Below are positions 1 through 8,215 of a stretch of DNA of 64,000 bases, in pieces. The position numbers and the translations under genes were made by a program. The DNA comes from Thermoanaerobacterales bacterium UBA4880 (GTDB lineage Bacteria > Bacillota > Thermoanaerobacteria > Thermoanaerobacterales > UBA4877), in NCBI GenBank assembly GCA_002399285.1, contig DHDI01000004.1:1-64000 (forward strand). Reading direction: 5' to 3'. How positions within the stretch are numbered: the first letter of the stretch is position 1; every line of letters starts with the position of its first letter. The notes beneath the pieces are model-generated. The model saw nothing but the letters and a program-made list of their open reading frames with translations. It had not been told where the DNA came from and searched no databases.

Positions 1-24
1 ACTAAGTAATAATAATCTGCGTTC

Positions 25-52
25 TTGAATTATATTTACTTAGTAGTAAAAT
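25..52 (+). promoter_or_regulatory. Promoter with palindromic operator between -35 and -10
   Basis: A -35 TTGAAT (25-30) and -10 TAAAAT (47-52) are separated by 16 bases. The spacer carries the perfect inverted repeat TTACT-TAGT-AGTAA (36-49), overlapping the -10. A second dyad, ACTAAGTAA at 1-9 with TTACTTAGT at 36-44, spans the promoter. This is the usual geometry of a repressor operator. HxlR or MarR-type repressors often control small flavoproteins like the next gene, but the regulator is not in the window and its identity is inference. Confidence 0.55.
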
Positions 53-105
53 CATATCACAGGGTAAACCTGAATACAAGTTTTTTAAAAGGGAGTGCGT
101 CAACA

Positions 106-501
106 ATGAAAGAAGTATTGGACTTTTTGAACAAGGCGGGAGTATACTATTTGGCGACGACGGAAGGCGATCAGCCCCACGTGCGGCCTATCGGCTTTGT
201 TATGGACTGCGGCGGCAAACTGGCATTTTGTACCGGTAACTATAAAGCCATGTGTAAGCAGCTTGCGGTTAATCCCAAAGTAGAGATCGCCTGCTACGAC
301 GGTGAAGGCAATACTCTCCGTATCTGCGGCAGGGCGGTTTTTGCAACTTCCGATGAGACGCAGAAAAAAGCTCTTGAGGTCATGCCGTCTCTGGGCAATA
401 TATATTCCGTAGGCGACGGGGTCTTTGAGATTTTTTATCTTGATGAAGCTAAAGCATTTTGCTCCAACATGAAAGGCGATCGTAAGGAGCTTACCGTCTA
501 A
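106..501 (+). CDS. Pyridoxamine 5'-phosphate oxidase-family (split-barrel FMN-binding) protein
   Basis: A 131-residue protein with the split-barrel pattern of small PNPOx-family proteins. The N-terminal helix (VLDFLNKAGVYYLATTEGD) leads into PHVRPIGFV and then GKLAFCTGNYKAM, the region that contacts FMN in this family. These proteins bind FMN, or in some members F420 or heme, and usually act as cytosolic oxidoreductases of unknown substrate. The ATG at 106 is chosen because GGGAGTG precedes it by a proper distance; the longer frame from 25 would run through the promoter. The stop lies 22 bases before the radical SAM gene, so the two are probably cotranscribed. The family call is good; the substrate is unknown. 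Confidence 0.8.
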   Translation: MKEVLDFLNKAGVYYLATTEGDQPHVRPIGFVMDCGGKLAFCTGNYKAMCKQLAVNPKVEIACYDGEGNTLRICGRAVFATSDETQKKALEVMPSLGNIYSVGDGVFEIFYLDEAKAFCSNMKGDRKELTV

Positions 502-523
502 AGAGAGGAAAGGGGTATGTACC

Positions 524-1612
524 ATGATTAGGCTGAACGACTTTATGAATAGTGGTATTAAGAGTATTTACGATACTGCCGGGCAATTTTATCTGGGGAA
601 TCGCCGGGGACAGGCATTCATGCTTCATATGGTGCCTGCTTTGCGTACAAGCACAAAGATAAGAGAACAATATGAACATAATGGCATTCATATCCCGTCT
701 TTTCTTATATCCAGTATTTCGACCGCCTGCAATTTGCATTGCGCCGGTTGTTACGCAAGAGCGAATGGAGACTGTTCCGATGAAAGATCGCAAGAAGAAA
801 TGGACTTAGCAGATTGGCAACGAGTTTTTACAGAAGCGTCCGAAATAGGCATTCCATTCATTTTGCTGGCTGGGGGAGAGCCGCTTATACACCGTGATAT
901 TATCGAGCTAGCAGCTCAGTTTGACAACATTGTTTTCCCGATTTTCACAAACGGAACCTTAATTGACGAAGGTTACCTGATGCTTTTTGATAAACATAGG
1001 AACCTGATTCCCGTTTTGAGCATTGAGGGGAGGGAAGCTCAGACTGATAAAAGGCGCGGCCGTGGCATATCAAAAACGATATGGAATGCTGCCCAGGCTT
1101 TGAGGGATAAGGGAATTTTGTATGGTACTTCCATTACCGTGACGAGTGAAAATAAAGACGATGTTACCGACGGCGGGTTTGTGCATGATCTGCGGGAACG
1201 CGGGTGCGGCCTGATTTTTTACATTGAGTATGTACCGGTGGAAGAAAACACGGAACATCTTGTTTTGAGCAGTGATGAACTGCAAATTTTGCAGGAAAGA
1301 ATTAATGCGCTGAAGTCCGACAGGCAAAATAAAGGGATAATTATGTTATCATTTCCCGGTGATGAGGAGGCAATGGGAGGCTGTTTAGCCGCAGGACGCG
1401 GCTTCTTTCACATCAATGCCAATGGAGGAGCCGAGCCGTGCCCTTTTTCTCCTTATTCAGAAATGAATCTGAAACGAAAATCAATTTTAGAGGTCCTGCA
1501 ATCGCCTTTTTTTGAAAGGGTACGTGAAATAAGCATGTTGGAAACTCTCGGCCATAAGGGAGGATGCACGTTGTTTCAGCATGAAGACGAGGTGCGGCGG
1601 ATTTTATCTTGA
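524..1612 (+). CDS. Radical SAM protein with SPASM-like C-terminus
   Basis: A 362-residue radical SAM enzyme. The cluster motif CNLHCAGCYA (CX3CX2C) sits near residues 70-80 and should ligate the [4Fe-4S] that cleaves S-adenosylmethionine. The AGGEP motif, which contacts the SAM amino group, follows near residue 119. The C-terminal part (GGCLAAGRGFFHINANGG, then EPCPFSPYSEMN) resembles the region of SPASM or twitch proteins that holds further cysteines, though only two or three Cys are visible. An AGAGGAAAGGGG ribosome site precedes the ATG. It follows the FMN-binding-type gene closely and is followed by a strong terminator, giving a two-gene operon. The substrate is unknown; related proteins modify peptides or heme-like molecules. 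Confidence 0.82.
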   Translation: MIRLNDFMNSGIKSIYDTAGQFYLGNRRGQAFMLHMVPALRTSTKIREQYEHNGIHIPSFLISSISTACNLHCAGCYARANGDCSDERSQEEMDLADWQRVFTEASEIGIPFILLAGGEPLIHRDIIELAAQFDNIVFPIFTNGTLIDEGYLMLFDKHRNLIPVLSIEGREAQTDKRRGRGISKTIWNAAQALRDKGILYGTSITVTSENKDDVTDGGFVHDLRERGCGLIFYIEYVPVEENTEHLVLSSDELQILQERINALKSDRQNKGIIMLSFPGDEEAMGGCLAAGRGFFHINANGGAEPCPFSPYSEMNLKRKSILEVLQSPFFERVREISMLETLGHKGGCTLFQHEDEVRRILS

Positions 1613-1658
1613 TTCTGTATTCCGGTATAACGGCCGGGCACCACGCGGATCACCTGGA

Positions 1659-1721
1659 AGGCTCCGGTAAGACTGCCTTATTTATATCTCATAAGGCGGT
1701 CTTACCGAAGCCGGTTTTTTT
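1659..1721 (+). terminator. Intrinsic terminator after the radical SAM gene
   Basis: A 16-bp stem, CGGTAAGACTGCCTTA (1665-1680) with TAAGGCGGTCTTACCG (1692-1707), has one G-U pair. It is extended by GGCT/AGCC and followed by a run of seven T. It ends the 106-1612 operon. Confidence 0.9.
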
Positions 1722-2037
1722 ATGTTGAATGATATTCATCGTTATATTTCACTTAATATACCTGCCATAGTTAAAAGAACATTGGGCATATTTTCTAAAT
1801 GTGAAAGCGAGGTCCTCTAAGCTTATGAAACATATAAAAAGATGAATATGGGAAAAATGAAATGATGAATAATAATGCAGAACGCATAGGTATTTGCCGA
1901 ATCGATTTAAATATACGGCAAGTATTTATTGATCCATACCTGTTGGCACCGTACCATGTCAAAAATTGTAATGAAATTTCCGAACAAATAGTTATAATGA
2001 AATTGACGGTGAGAATAAATACAGGCGAGGTGATCGG
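1722..2037 (+). other. Intergenic region upstream of the PTS regulator
   Basis: AT-rich region with no credible gene; the short frames here lack ribosome sites and recognisable products. A TATAAT at about 1992-1997 could be a -10, but no well-placed -35 is visible. GCGAGGTGAT just before 2038 is the ribosome site of the regulator gene. Confidence 0.4.
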
Positions 2038-3894
2038 ATGCTGACGAGAACACAAATCAAACTGTTACAGCATCTCAGCGAGACGCAGGCTCCGCTGACG
2101 GCGGAGGATATTGCCAAGCTGATGGATATTTCCTCCCGTACGGCAAAGCGATATGTCAAAAGCATAAACGATGAAATAAGACAATACGGATCGGTGATCG
2201 TACCAAGCAACGTGGGCTATGAGCTGAGAGGCGACCTCAGGGCGGTGAAAAAGCTGCTGAGCAGTGAACCATACGATGACGAAGCGGAGCGCGTCAGAAA
2301 TACTCTTCTGACGATCATACAGTCGCAGCCGATAACCATAGAAGCGCTTTCCAACTGCGTGCATTTAAGTTCCTCAACCGTCAGTAGACTGATGCCTTCC
2401 ATTAAGGATTATTTTCATAAATACAGTCTGGAATTGTCTTCAAAGCCATATTACGGACTATATATAGAAGGCGGAGAGATCAATATCCGCACGCTATTGA
2501 CGGATATTGGATTCAACAATGAGCCGGGCAATTTTCAGGTAAATCTTCCGAATTTGAGCGAAGAGGAGTATGAGCAGATCGACAGCGCCGTGCTCGAAAA
2601 CCTGAAGGAGATGCAGGTCGTCGCCGCGGACAGGGACATCCGCAATCTGTCCATGCGCATCGCCGTTTGCTTTTCACGGGCGAGGCAGGGCTGTTATCTG
2701 ACCGATGTCTCCCTTTCCAAAGATATGAGCCGGTACCATCTGAAGTTGATTCGCAGGATCATGGACCCGCTGGCGAAGTCCTTTGACATTGTGTTGAATG
2801 ACGTGGAATTTAATTATATCGCGGAACTTTCGGGACCGCTTATTCATGGGTTTGAAGCGGACAGGGCGGAGACGGAAGATGATATCCGTACCTTTGTCAG
2901 GCACCGGATCAAGGAGATCTCCTTGATCTCCGGTTATGATTATTCCTCCGATGAAAAGTTGATCGAGTCCCTGTCCGTGCATATCAGGATCCTTCTGGAG
3001 CGGCTGAAAAACCGTATTCCAGCGACCAGGAATCCTCTGCTCAGCCAGATCAAAAAAAATTACCCTGTGGAGATGAACTATGCGATTTTTCTGGCGCAGA
3101 AGCTCGAGAAGGAATATGGCGTAGCCATAAGTGAGGATGAACTGGGGTATCTTGCCATGCATTTCGGAGCGTTTCATGAAAGAATGAACAGCCGCAAAAA
3201 GGCGGTCGTTTTGTGCAGCTACGGATTTGGAACGAGTCAGCTGATCACCGAGCGGATAAGCAGGGAGATCCCCGAACTGGAGATCGTCGGCGTCTATCCC
3301 ATCCACTACATGGAGAGCGCTCTTGCGCAGGACCCGGATATCATCATTTCCACGGTTGACATCGACAATTATCACAGTGGTATCCCGCTGGTGGTCATAG
3401 AGGATTTCCTGGGCAGCGATTGTATTGTGAGGGTCAAGGATGCCCTCTCCCGCGGAGGCAAGGGAAAACCCAGTCTCATTTCGATGTTCCGCCGGGAAGC
3501 ATTTTTCCGCTTTGCAGCACAGACGAGGGAAGAGGCAATTGAGGAGATCGGAAACAGAATGCTGGCAATGGGCCTTATTCAAAAGAGCACGCTGGAATCG
3601 GTCAAGACGAGGGAGGCGAAATCTTCCACGGACATAGGAAACCTGGTGGCCGTTCCTCATACCATATTTCAGGGGAAGCTGCCTTCCGTTGTGGGGATCG
3701 GCATTTTACAGCAGCCAATCAAGTGGGGAGAAGAAAACGTTCAGCTGCTGTTCTTTATCAGCTTCAACAGCACGGACAGTGCCAATGCGTCAATGTTCCG
3801 CCAACTGTATGGGTATGTTAAGGACATAAAATTGGTAAACAAGCTGATCGCCTCCTCGTCCTATGATGAATTTATCAAAAATTTTTCTTTTTGA
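2038..3894 (+). CDS. PRD-domain transcriptional regulator with EIIB- and EIIA-like domains (BglG/LicR/ManR type)
   Basis: A 618-residue regulator of a PTS operon. Residues 1-50 form an HTH (TAEDIAKLMDISSRTAKRYV) and a second HTH lies near 85-135. Two PRDs follow, the second ending in ELGYLAMHFGAFHER. An EIIB-like domain carries the phosphorylatable Cys in VLCSYGFGTSQ near residue 393, and a C-terminal EIIA-like domain has the AVPHT histidine near residue 539. In this family, phosphorylation by HPr and the cognate PTS tunes DNA binding, so the regulator senses substrate flux. Its stop overlaps the ribosome site of the EIIA gene, so it probably leads the PTS-peptidase operon and regulates it. 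The specific sugar cannot be read from the sequence. Confidence 0.88.
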   Translation: MLTRTQIKLLQHLSETQAPLTAEDIAKLMDISSRTAKRYVKSINDEIRQYGSVIVPSNVGYELRGDLRAVKKLLSSEPYDDEAERVRNTLLTIIQSQPITIEALSNCVHLSSSTVSRLMPSIKDYFHKYSLELSSKPYYGLYIEGGEINIRTLLTDIGFNNEPGNFQVNLPNLSEEEYEQIDSAVLENLKEMQVVAADRDIRNLSMRIAVCFSRARQGCYLTDVSLSKDMSRYHLKLIRRIMDPLAKSFDIVLNDVEFNYIAELSGPLIHGFEADRAETEDDIRTFVRHRIKEISLISGYDYSSDEKLIESLSVHIRILLERLKNRIPATRNPLLSQIKKNYPVEMNYAIFLAQKLEKEYGVAISEDELGYLAMHFGAFHERMNSRKKAVVLCSYGFGTSQLITERISREIPELEIVGVYPIHYMESALAQDPDIIISTVDIDNYHSGIPLVVIEDFLGSDCIVRVKDALSRGGKGKPSLISMFRREAFFRFAAQTREEAIEEIGNRMLAMGLIQKSTLESVKTREAKSSTDIGNLVAVPHTIFQGKLPSVVGIGILQQPIKWGEENVQLLFFISFNSTDSANASMFRQLYGYVKDIKLVNKLIASSSYDEFIKNFSF

Positions 3895-3908
3895 AGGAGA
3901 ACACATAT

Positions 3909-4370
3909 ATGCAGGAAGACAGCGTTTTTAAGAGAGAATACGTCTTTATGGATGCGGACGTTTCCACTAAGGAGGAATGCCTGGCCTTTATTGCTGAAAG
4001 GGCTGTGGAGTTAGGCATAAGTTCCAGCGTACAGGGGACCGTCGACGGTTTTATGTTACGGGAGAATGAGGGCAGCACCGGTTTTAACGACGGTTTTGCC
4101 ATTCCGCACACCCGCTGCGACGACGTCCTCAAACCGTCGGTGATAGTGGTCAGGACAAAGAATGGGATCGACTGGCCGTCCATGGACGGCAAACCGATCG
4201 TGGTGATTTTTGCCCTGCTGGTTCCCAAACAAGTTGAGGGTACGGTGCATCTGACACTGATTTCTTCGCTGGCACGCAAACTGGTCAGCGCAGAATTCCA
4301 GAAGACCTTGCTGAGTTCGCACGATCCCGATGAGATATTCGACATTATAAATCAAGCGTTCCAAAATTAA
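3909..4370 (+). CDS. PTS fructose-family EIIA component
   Basis: A 153-residue cytosolic phosphocarrier of the fructose/mannitol EIIA fold. The conserved active-site histidine is in GFAIPHTRCDD. It accepts phosphate from HPr and passes it to the separate EIIB encoded next. The ATG at 3909 is preferred over the upstream TTG at 3891, because AAGGAGA (3894-3900) lies at the right distance from 3909 and inside the longer version. It overlaps the regulator stop region and is followed 16 bases later by EIIB, so it is part of one PTS operon. Confidence 0.9.
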   Translation: MQEDSVFKREYVFMDADVSTKEECLAFIAERAVELGISSSVQGTVDGFMLRENEGSTGFNDGFAIPHTRCDDVLKPSVIVVRTKNGIDWPSMDGKPIVVIFALLVPKQVEGTVHLTLISSLARKLVSAEFQKTLLSSHDPDEIFDIINQAFQN

Positions 4371-4386
4371 AGAGGAGGTAAAGGAT

Positions 4387-4713
4387 ATGGCAAAAAAGAA
4401 ACTGGTAGCCCTGTGCGCATGCACAATGGGCCTGGCCCATACCTTCATGGCGGCACAGTCCATGGAGGAAGCGGCTAAGGAACTTGGATACGACGTTAAA
4501 ATCGAAACACAGGGCGCCGACGGCATTCAAAACGAGCTTACCCCGAGAGACATTGCGGAAGCGGACATCATAATCCAGGCCGTGGCCATCACACCGGAGA
4601 ACAACGAGCGTTTCGACGACTACGACGTATACGAGATCAGCCTGCAGGATGCCATAAAGAATGCCAAGGGCTCCATCAAGGAAATCGAGGAAATGATCGC
4701 CTCGGAGCAATAG
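4387..4713 (+). CDS. PTS fructose-family EIIB component
   Basis: A 108-residue EIIB of the fructose subfamily. The N-terminal phosphorylation loop CACTMGLAHTFMAA carries the active-site cysteine and the AHT signature of fructose-type EIIB. The length fits a single free-standing EIIB domain. It takes phosphate from EIIA and transfers it to the sugar bound by EIIC. An AAAGAGGAGG ribosome site precedes the ATG, and the gene lies between EIIA and EIIC. It has an acidic, helical C-terminus and no sign of damage. Confidence 0.9.
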   Translation: MAKKKLVALCACTMGLAHTFMAAQSMEEAAKELGYDVKIETQGADGIQNELTPRDIAEADIIIQAVAITPENNERFDDYDVYEISLQDAIKNAKGSIKEIEEMIASEQ

Positions 4714-4748
4714 TGATCATAAAATCATTACATTAAGGAGGAATTGAA

Positions 4749-5999
4749 ATGGCAGTTACTAAGAGAAGTGCAGTCAACGGCGGAGGCGGCAAGCCCAAGC
4801 TCAACATCGGCAACAAGGCCCCCGAACCCGAGAAAAAGGGCGTATGGGCGGAGCTATCCAAACATATTATGACCGGTATATCCAACATGATCCCATTCCT
4901 GATCATGGGCGGACTCATCCTGGCTTTTTCCCAGCTCATTCCCTATGTCATTCTCGGCGTCGACCCGTCCATAGGAATAATAGATGCGATGAATTCCGGG
5001 AATTATACCGGTTCCGCGCTGGGCTGGCTGAAATTCGCCAATCTGGCCGCAGAATTCGGCGGGACGCTGTTTGGATTTGCCATCCCGATGTTCGCGGCCT
5101 TTATGGCTAATTCCATCGGCGGCAAGATGGCCTTTCCGGCGGGCTTCATAGGAGGACTTGTAGCTACGAAGCCTACGTCCATATTGGCGATCGCAGACGG
5201 CAAGTGGGTGGCCAATACGCCTGTTGCATCCACATTCTTAGGTGCGACCATAATAGCAATAGCAGTAGGTTATTTCGTGAAATGGCTGAATAAAACCATC
5301 AAGGTAAGTCATAACATGCTGGCATTCAAATCGACCTTCCTCATTCCTATCATAGCCGCGATCAGCGTTATGCTCGGCATGCAGTATGTCATCACCCCGC
5401 TCGGCGGCCTGCTCAACTCCTGGATCAAAATGGCTCTGGGCGCCGCAGGCGCTGCGGGCAGCTACGGATATGCCATTGCCATCGCCGCCGCGACGGCCAT
5501 AGATCTGGGAGGGCCTATCAATAAGGCCGCGGGATTTGTGGCTCTGAGCTTTACGACCGAGAAGCTGCTGCCTATCACGGCACGCTGCATCGCCATCGTT
5601 GTTCCGTCCATCGGACTCGGTCTTGCGACGCTCATAGACAAGTACGTCGTAGGCAGACATGTCTTTGACAGGCAGTTCTATCCGCAGGGCAAAACGGCTA
5701 TGTTTCTTGCTTTCATGGGCATCAGCGAGGGCTCCATCCCGTTTGCCCTTGAGAAACCTTCCATCACCGTTCCGGCCTATATGATAGGCGCTATCGTAGG
5801 AGGCACTTCCGCCGTCGCCATGGGCGCGGTGCAGTGGTTCCCGGAGTCGGCGATCTGGGCCTGGCCACTTATCTCCAATATCGGCGCATATATTGCCGGT
5901 ATCGCGATCGGCTCCCTGATTACCGCTCTGATAGTTATCTTCGCAAGGAACAATCTGATCAAGAAGGGAAAGATGGAAGTGGATTCTAACGACGATTGA
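4749..5999 (+). CDS. PTS fructose-family EIIC permease
   Basis: A 416-residue integral membrane permease. After about 35 hydrophilic residues comes the typical fructose-EIIC opening HIMTGISNMIPFLIMGG. About nine hydrophobic segments and the conserved GISEGSIPFA motif near residue 325 follow. It would form the membrane channel that translocates and phosphorylates its sugar together with the EIIA and EIIB encoded just upstream. The AAGGAGG site fits the ATG at 4749. Fructose-family EIIC members take up fructose, mannose derivatives and other ketose-like substrates; the peptidases downstream suggest an unusual substrate (inference). Confidence 0.9.
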   Translation: MAVTKRSAVNGGGGKPKLNIGNKAPEPEKKGVWAELSKHIMTGISNMIPFLIMGGLILAFSQLIPYVILGVDPSIGIIDAMNSGNYTGSALGWLKFANLAAEFGGTLFGFAIPMFAAFMANSIGGKMAFPAGFIGGLVATKPTSILAIADGKWVANTPVASTFLGATIIAIAVGYFVKWLNKTIKVSHNMLAFKSTFLIPIIAAISVMLGMQYVITPLGGLLNSWIKMALGAAGAAGSYGYAIAIAAATAIDLGGPINKAAGFVALSFTTEKLLPITARCIAIVVPSIGLGLATLIDKYVVGRHVFDRQFYPQGKTAMFLAFMGISEGSIPFALEKPSITVPAYMIGAIVGGTSAVAMGAVQWFPESAIWAWPLISNIGAYIAGIAIGSLITALIVIFARNNLIKKGKMEVDSNDD

Positions 6000-6015
6000 T
6001 CATAAAAATCATGGA

Positions 6016-6044
6016 GGAAGGGGGGACATATAGGTCTCCCTTCC
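6016..6044 (+). other. Intercistronic stem-loop between EIIC and the M24 peptidase
   Basis: GGAAGGG..GAC pairs with GTC.CCCTTCC around a six-base loop. The tail is only TTAATTCT, so it is at best a leaky terminator. It could lower expression of the peptidase genes relative to the PTS genes or stabilise the upstream mRNA. Confidence 0.5.
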
Positions 6045-6068
6045 TTAATTCTATGAGGAGGGAACATC

Positions 6069-7142
6069 ATGGACAGACTGGAAAAGTGCCGCTCGCTTTT
6101 GGCGGGGAGCAATGCGCAGGCGATGCTGTGCACGTCGTATCATAACAAATTTTATCTTGCGGGGCTATATAGTTCATCGGGCTATGTGCTGATCACGCAG
6201 AAGCAGAAGTATGTCATCGTGGATTCGCGCTATTACGAGGAGGTACGGCAAAACAACCGGGACGCGCAGGTGCTGCTGATGACGGGTGAAAAAACCTATG
6301 ATATGCTAATTAATGATATCATAGAAGATGAATCCATCCGCACGGTAGGTTTCGAGGGGGATGATCTTTCCTACGACCGGTATATGATACTTAAGGATAA
6401 GCTGAACGCCTCCCTGATTCCCGTCGACATCAATCCCATACGGGCGGTAAAGGACGCTGGAGAGATCGGCAGCATACGGGAGGCCTGCGACATCGCTGAC
6501 GCGGCCTATACACATATACTGGATTTCGTCAGGGCAGGCATGCGGGAGGATGAGGTGGCAAACGAGCTGGTCTACTTTATGAAGAAGAACGGCGCCATGA
6601 AGGAATCCTTTGACACCATCGCAGCCAGTGGAATAAGAGGCGCTATGCCCCATGCCAAGGCAGGAACCAAGCGCATCGAGGAGGGCGACCTCGTCACCCT
6701 GGACTTTGGAGCCAAGGTCGGACAGTACTGCTCCGACATCACGCGCACCTTTGCGGTGGGGAAGGGGCCCGGCCGGGAACTGGCAAAAATCCATGAAATA
6801 GTGTCGGAGGCCCAGCAAAAGGGAATAGAGGCAGTCCGCGCCGGCATGCGTTTCTGCGATGCGGACCGCGCGGCCAGGTCGGTGATAGAGGATGCCGGAT
6901 ACGGCGAATACTTCGGACATAACCTGGGCCATTCCCTCGGCATAAACGATCACGAGGACCCGCGGCTTTCCCCCACTGAGCAGTCGCGCATGGAGGCGGG
7001 CATGGTGGTGACCGTGGAGCCGGGCATCTATGTACCGGGGCTGGGAGGCGTCAGGATAGAGGACGACGTGCTGGTTACGGAAGATGGTCCGCAGGTGCTT
7101 ACCCGCTCGCCCAAGCAATTGATCATTACAGATAAGGAGTAA
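6069..7142 (+). CDS. M24-family metallopeptidase (Xaa-Pro dipeptidase/aminopeptidase type)
   Basis: A 357-residue cytosolic pita-bread peptidase. The N-terminal creatinase-like domain occupies about residues 1-125. The catalytic domain carries all five dimetal ligands: two Asp in LDFGAKVGQYCSDITRTF, His in GHNLGHSLG, Glu in VTVEPGIY and Glu in GVRIEDDVLV. Enzymes of this size remove an N-terminal residue ahead of proline or split Xaa-Pro dipeptides. AGGAGG precedes the ATG by a short gap. It is followed 8 bases later by an M42 peptidase, so the two are coexpressed in the PTS operon. Whether it acts on ordinary peptides or on a PTS-imported conjugate is unknown. Confidence 0.9.
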   Translation: MDRLEKCRSLLAGSNAQAMLCTSYHNKFYLAGLYSSSGYVLITQKQKYVIVDSRYYEEVRQNNRDAQVLLMTGEKTYDMLINDIIEDESIRTVGFEGDDLSYDRYMILKDKLNASLIPVDINPIRAVKDAGEIGSIREACDIADAAYTHILDFVRAGMREDEVANELVYFMKKNGAMKESFDTIAASGIRGAMPHAKAGTKRIEEGDLVTLDFGAKVGQYCSDITRTFAVGKGPGRELAKIHEIVSEAQQKGIEAVRAGMRFCDADRAARSVIEDAGYGEYFGHNLGHSLGINDHEDPRLSPTEQSRMEAGMVVTVEPGIYVPGLGGVRIEDDVLVTEDGPQVLTRSPKQLIITDKE

Positions 7143-7150
7143 CTGATACC

Positions 7151-8215
7151 ATGGATATGGAACTGATGAAAAGATTGAGCAATGCGGATGCGGTGGCCTC
7201 TCGGGAAGACGAGGTCAGAGACATCCTTATGGACGAGATGAAAGGATTTTCGGATGAGGTCGGTTTCGACAAACTGGGTTCCGTTATATTCCATAAGGAA
7301 GGGGACGAACGCGGCCCGAGGGTGATGGTTTGCGCCCATATGGACGAGGTGGGTTTTCTGGTGAGGAGCATAAGCAGCATCGGCATGCTCCACGTCATCC
7401 CGGTGGGCAGCGTTCGCACCTTCTCCAAATTTATGCAGGGAGTCCGCGTGACTACGGGATCGGGACGCAAGATCCCCGGAATCCTGAATTCCGTGTATGA
7501 GGACGGCGACGTCAAGGATCTGGTCACCGATATCGGAGCCGTTTCCGATGAAGAGGTCTATTCCTTAGGCATTCGCGTGGGGGACATGGTGACTTTCAGC
7601 AGCGAGTGCCGGGAATACGGGATCGACGGCGCATACGGCGGCAAGGCCTTTGACGACCGGACGGGCTGCTATGTGATGGCGGAGACATTGAAGGGCCTGG
7701 CCGGCGCCAAGCTCCCCAATCAGCTTTATATGGCCGGCACCTCCAGCGAAGAGGTGGGGCTGAGGGGCGGAAAGACCGCCGCATACAGGGTGCATCCAGA
7801 CATCGTGATAGTGCTGGACGTCGCCTGCTGGGGAAACGAACTTGTGAGAGATCATACCAATAACCGGCAGATAGGGCGCGGCCCGATGCTCCTGCACTAT
7901 GACAAGTCCATGGTGCCGTCTTACCGTCTGTTGGGCCACATTCAGAGGATAGCCGACGAGAACGGCGTTGCGCTGCAGCAGGACATGTTCAGCAACGGAG
8001 GCACGGACGGCGGCCAGGCCCATTTGACCCGCGACGGCGCGGTATGCGCAGTTATCGGCATACCGCTGCGCTATGGTCACGGTCCCTGGTCCATCGGCAG
8101 CTCGGCTGATCTGGACAATGCGGTACTGCTTCTGACGCAGCTGATAAAGAGCTTTGATAAAGAAACCTACATGTCCACTATTGACTTTGCACACGGGAGG
8201 CAGCTGCATGACTGA
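7151..8215 (+). CDS. M42-family metallo-aminopeptidase (glutamyl aminopeptidase/FrvX-like)
   Basis: A 354-residue M42 peptidase. The dizinc ligands can be followed in order: His in VCAHMDEVGF, Asp in AFDDRTGC, the Glu pair in TSSEEVGLRGG, Asp in VLDVAC and His in RYGHGP. The GGTDGGQAHL segment matches the conserved M42 GGTDA region. Family members form large tetrahedral aminopeptidase assemblies. FrvX, an M42 protein, is likewise found in a fructose-like PTS operon in Escherichia coli, so association of this family with a PTS has a precedent. AAGGAG lies upstream of the ATG. The gene end overlaps the start of the next gene by eight bases. Confidence 0.9.
   Translation: MDMELMKRLSNADAVASREDEVRDILMDEMKGFSDEVGFDKLGSVIFHKEGDERGPRVMVCAHMDEVGFLVRSISSIGMLHVIPVGSVRTFSKFMQGVRVTTGSGRKIPGILNSVYEDGDVKDLVTDIGAVSDEEVYSLGIRVGDMVTFSSECREYGIDGAYGGKAFDDRTGCYVMAETLKGLAGAKLPNQLYMAGTSSEEVGLRGGKTAAYRVHPDIVIVLDVACWGNELVRDHTNNRQIGRGPMLLHYDKSMVPSYRLLGHIQRIADENGVALQQDMFSNGGTDGGQAHLTRDGAVCAVIGIPLRYGHGPWSIGSSADLDNAVLLLTQLIKSFDKETYMSTIDFAHGRQLHD

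Noticed and set aside
1943..1962. Sigma-54-like element TTGGCACCGTAC upstream of the PTS regulator
   Set aside because: The -12 TTGC is missing at the required spacing (CATG instead), and the regulator has no AAA+ domain.
2674..3660. 328-codon open frame on the minus strand opposite the PRD regulator
   Set aside because: It is the shadow of a gene with clear domains; the product has no recognisable family, and no ribosome site is present.
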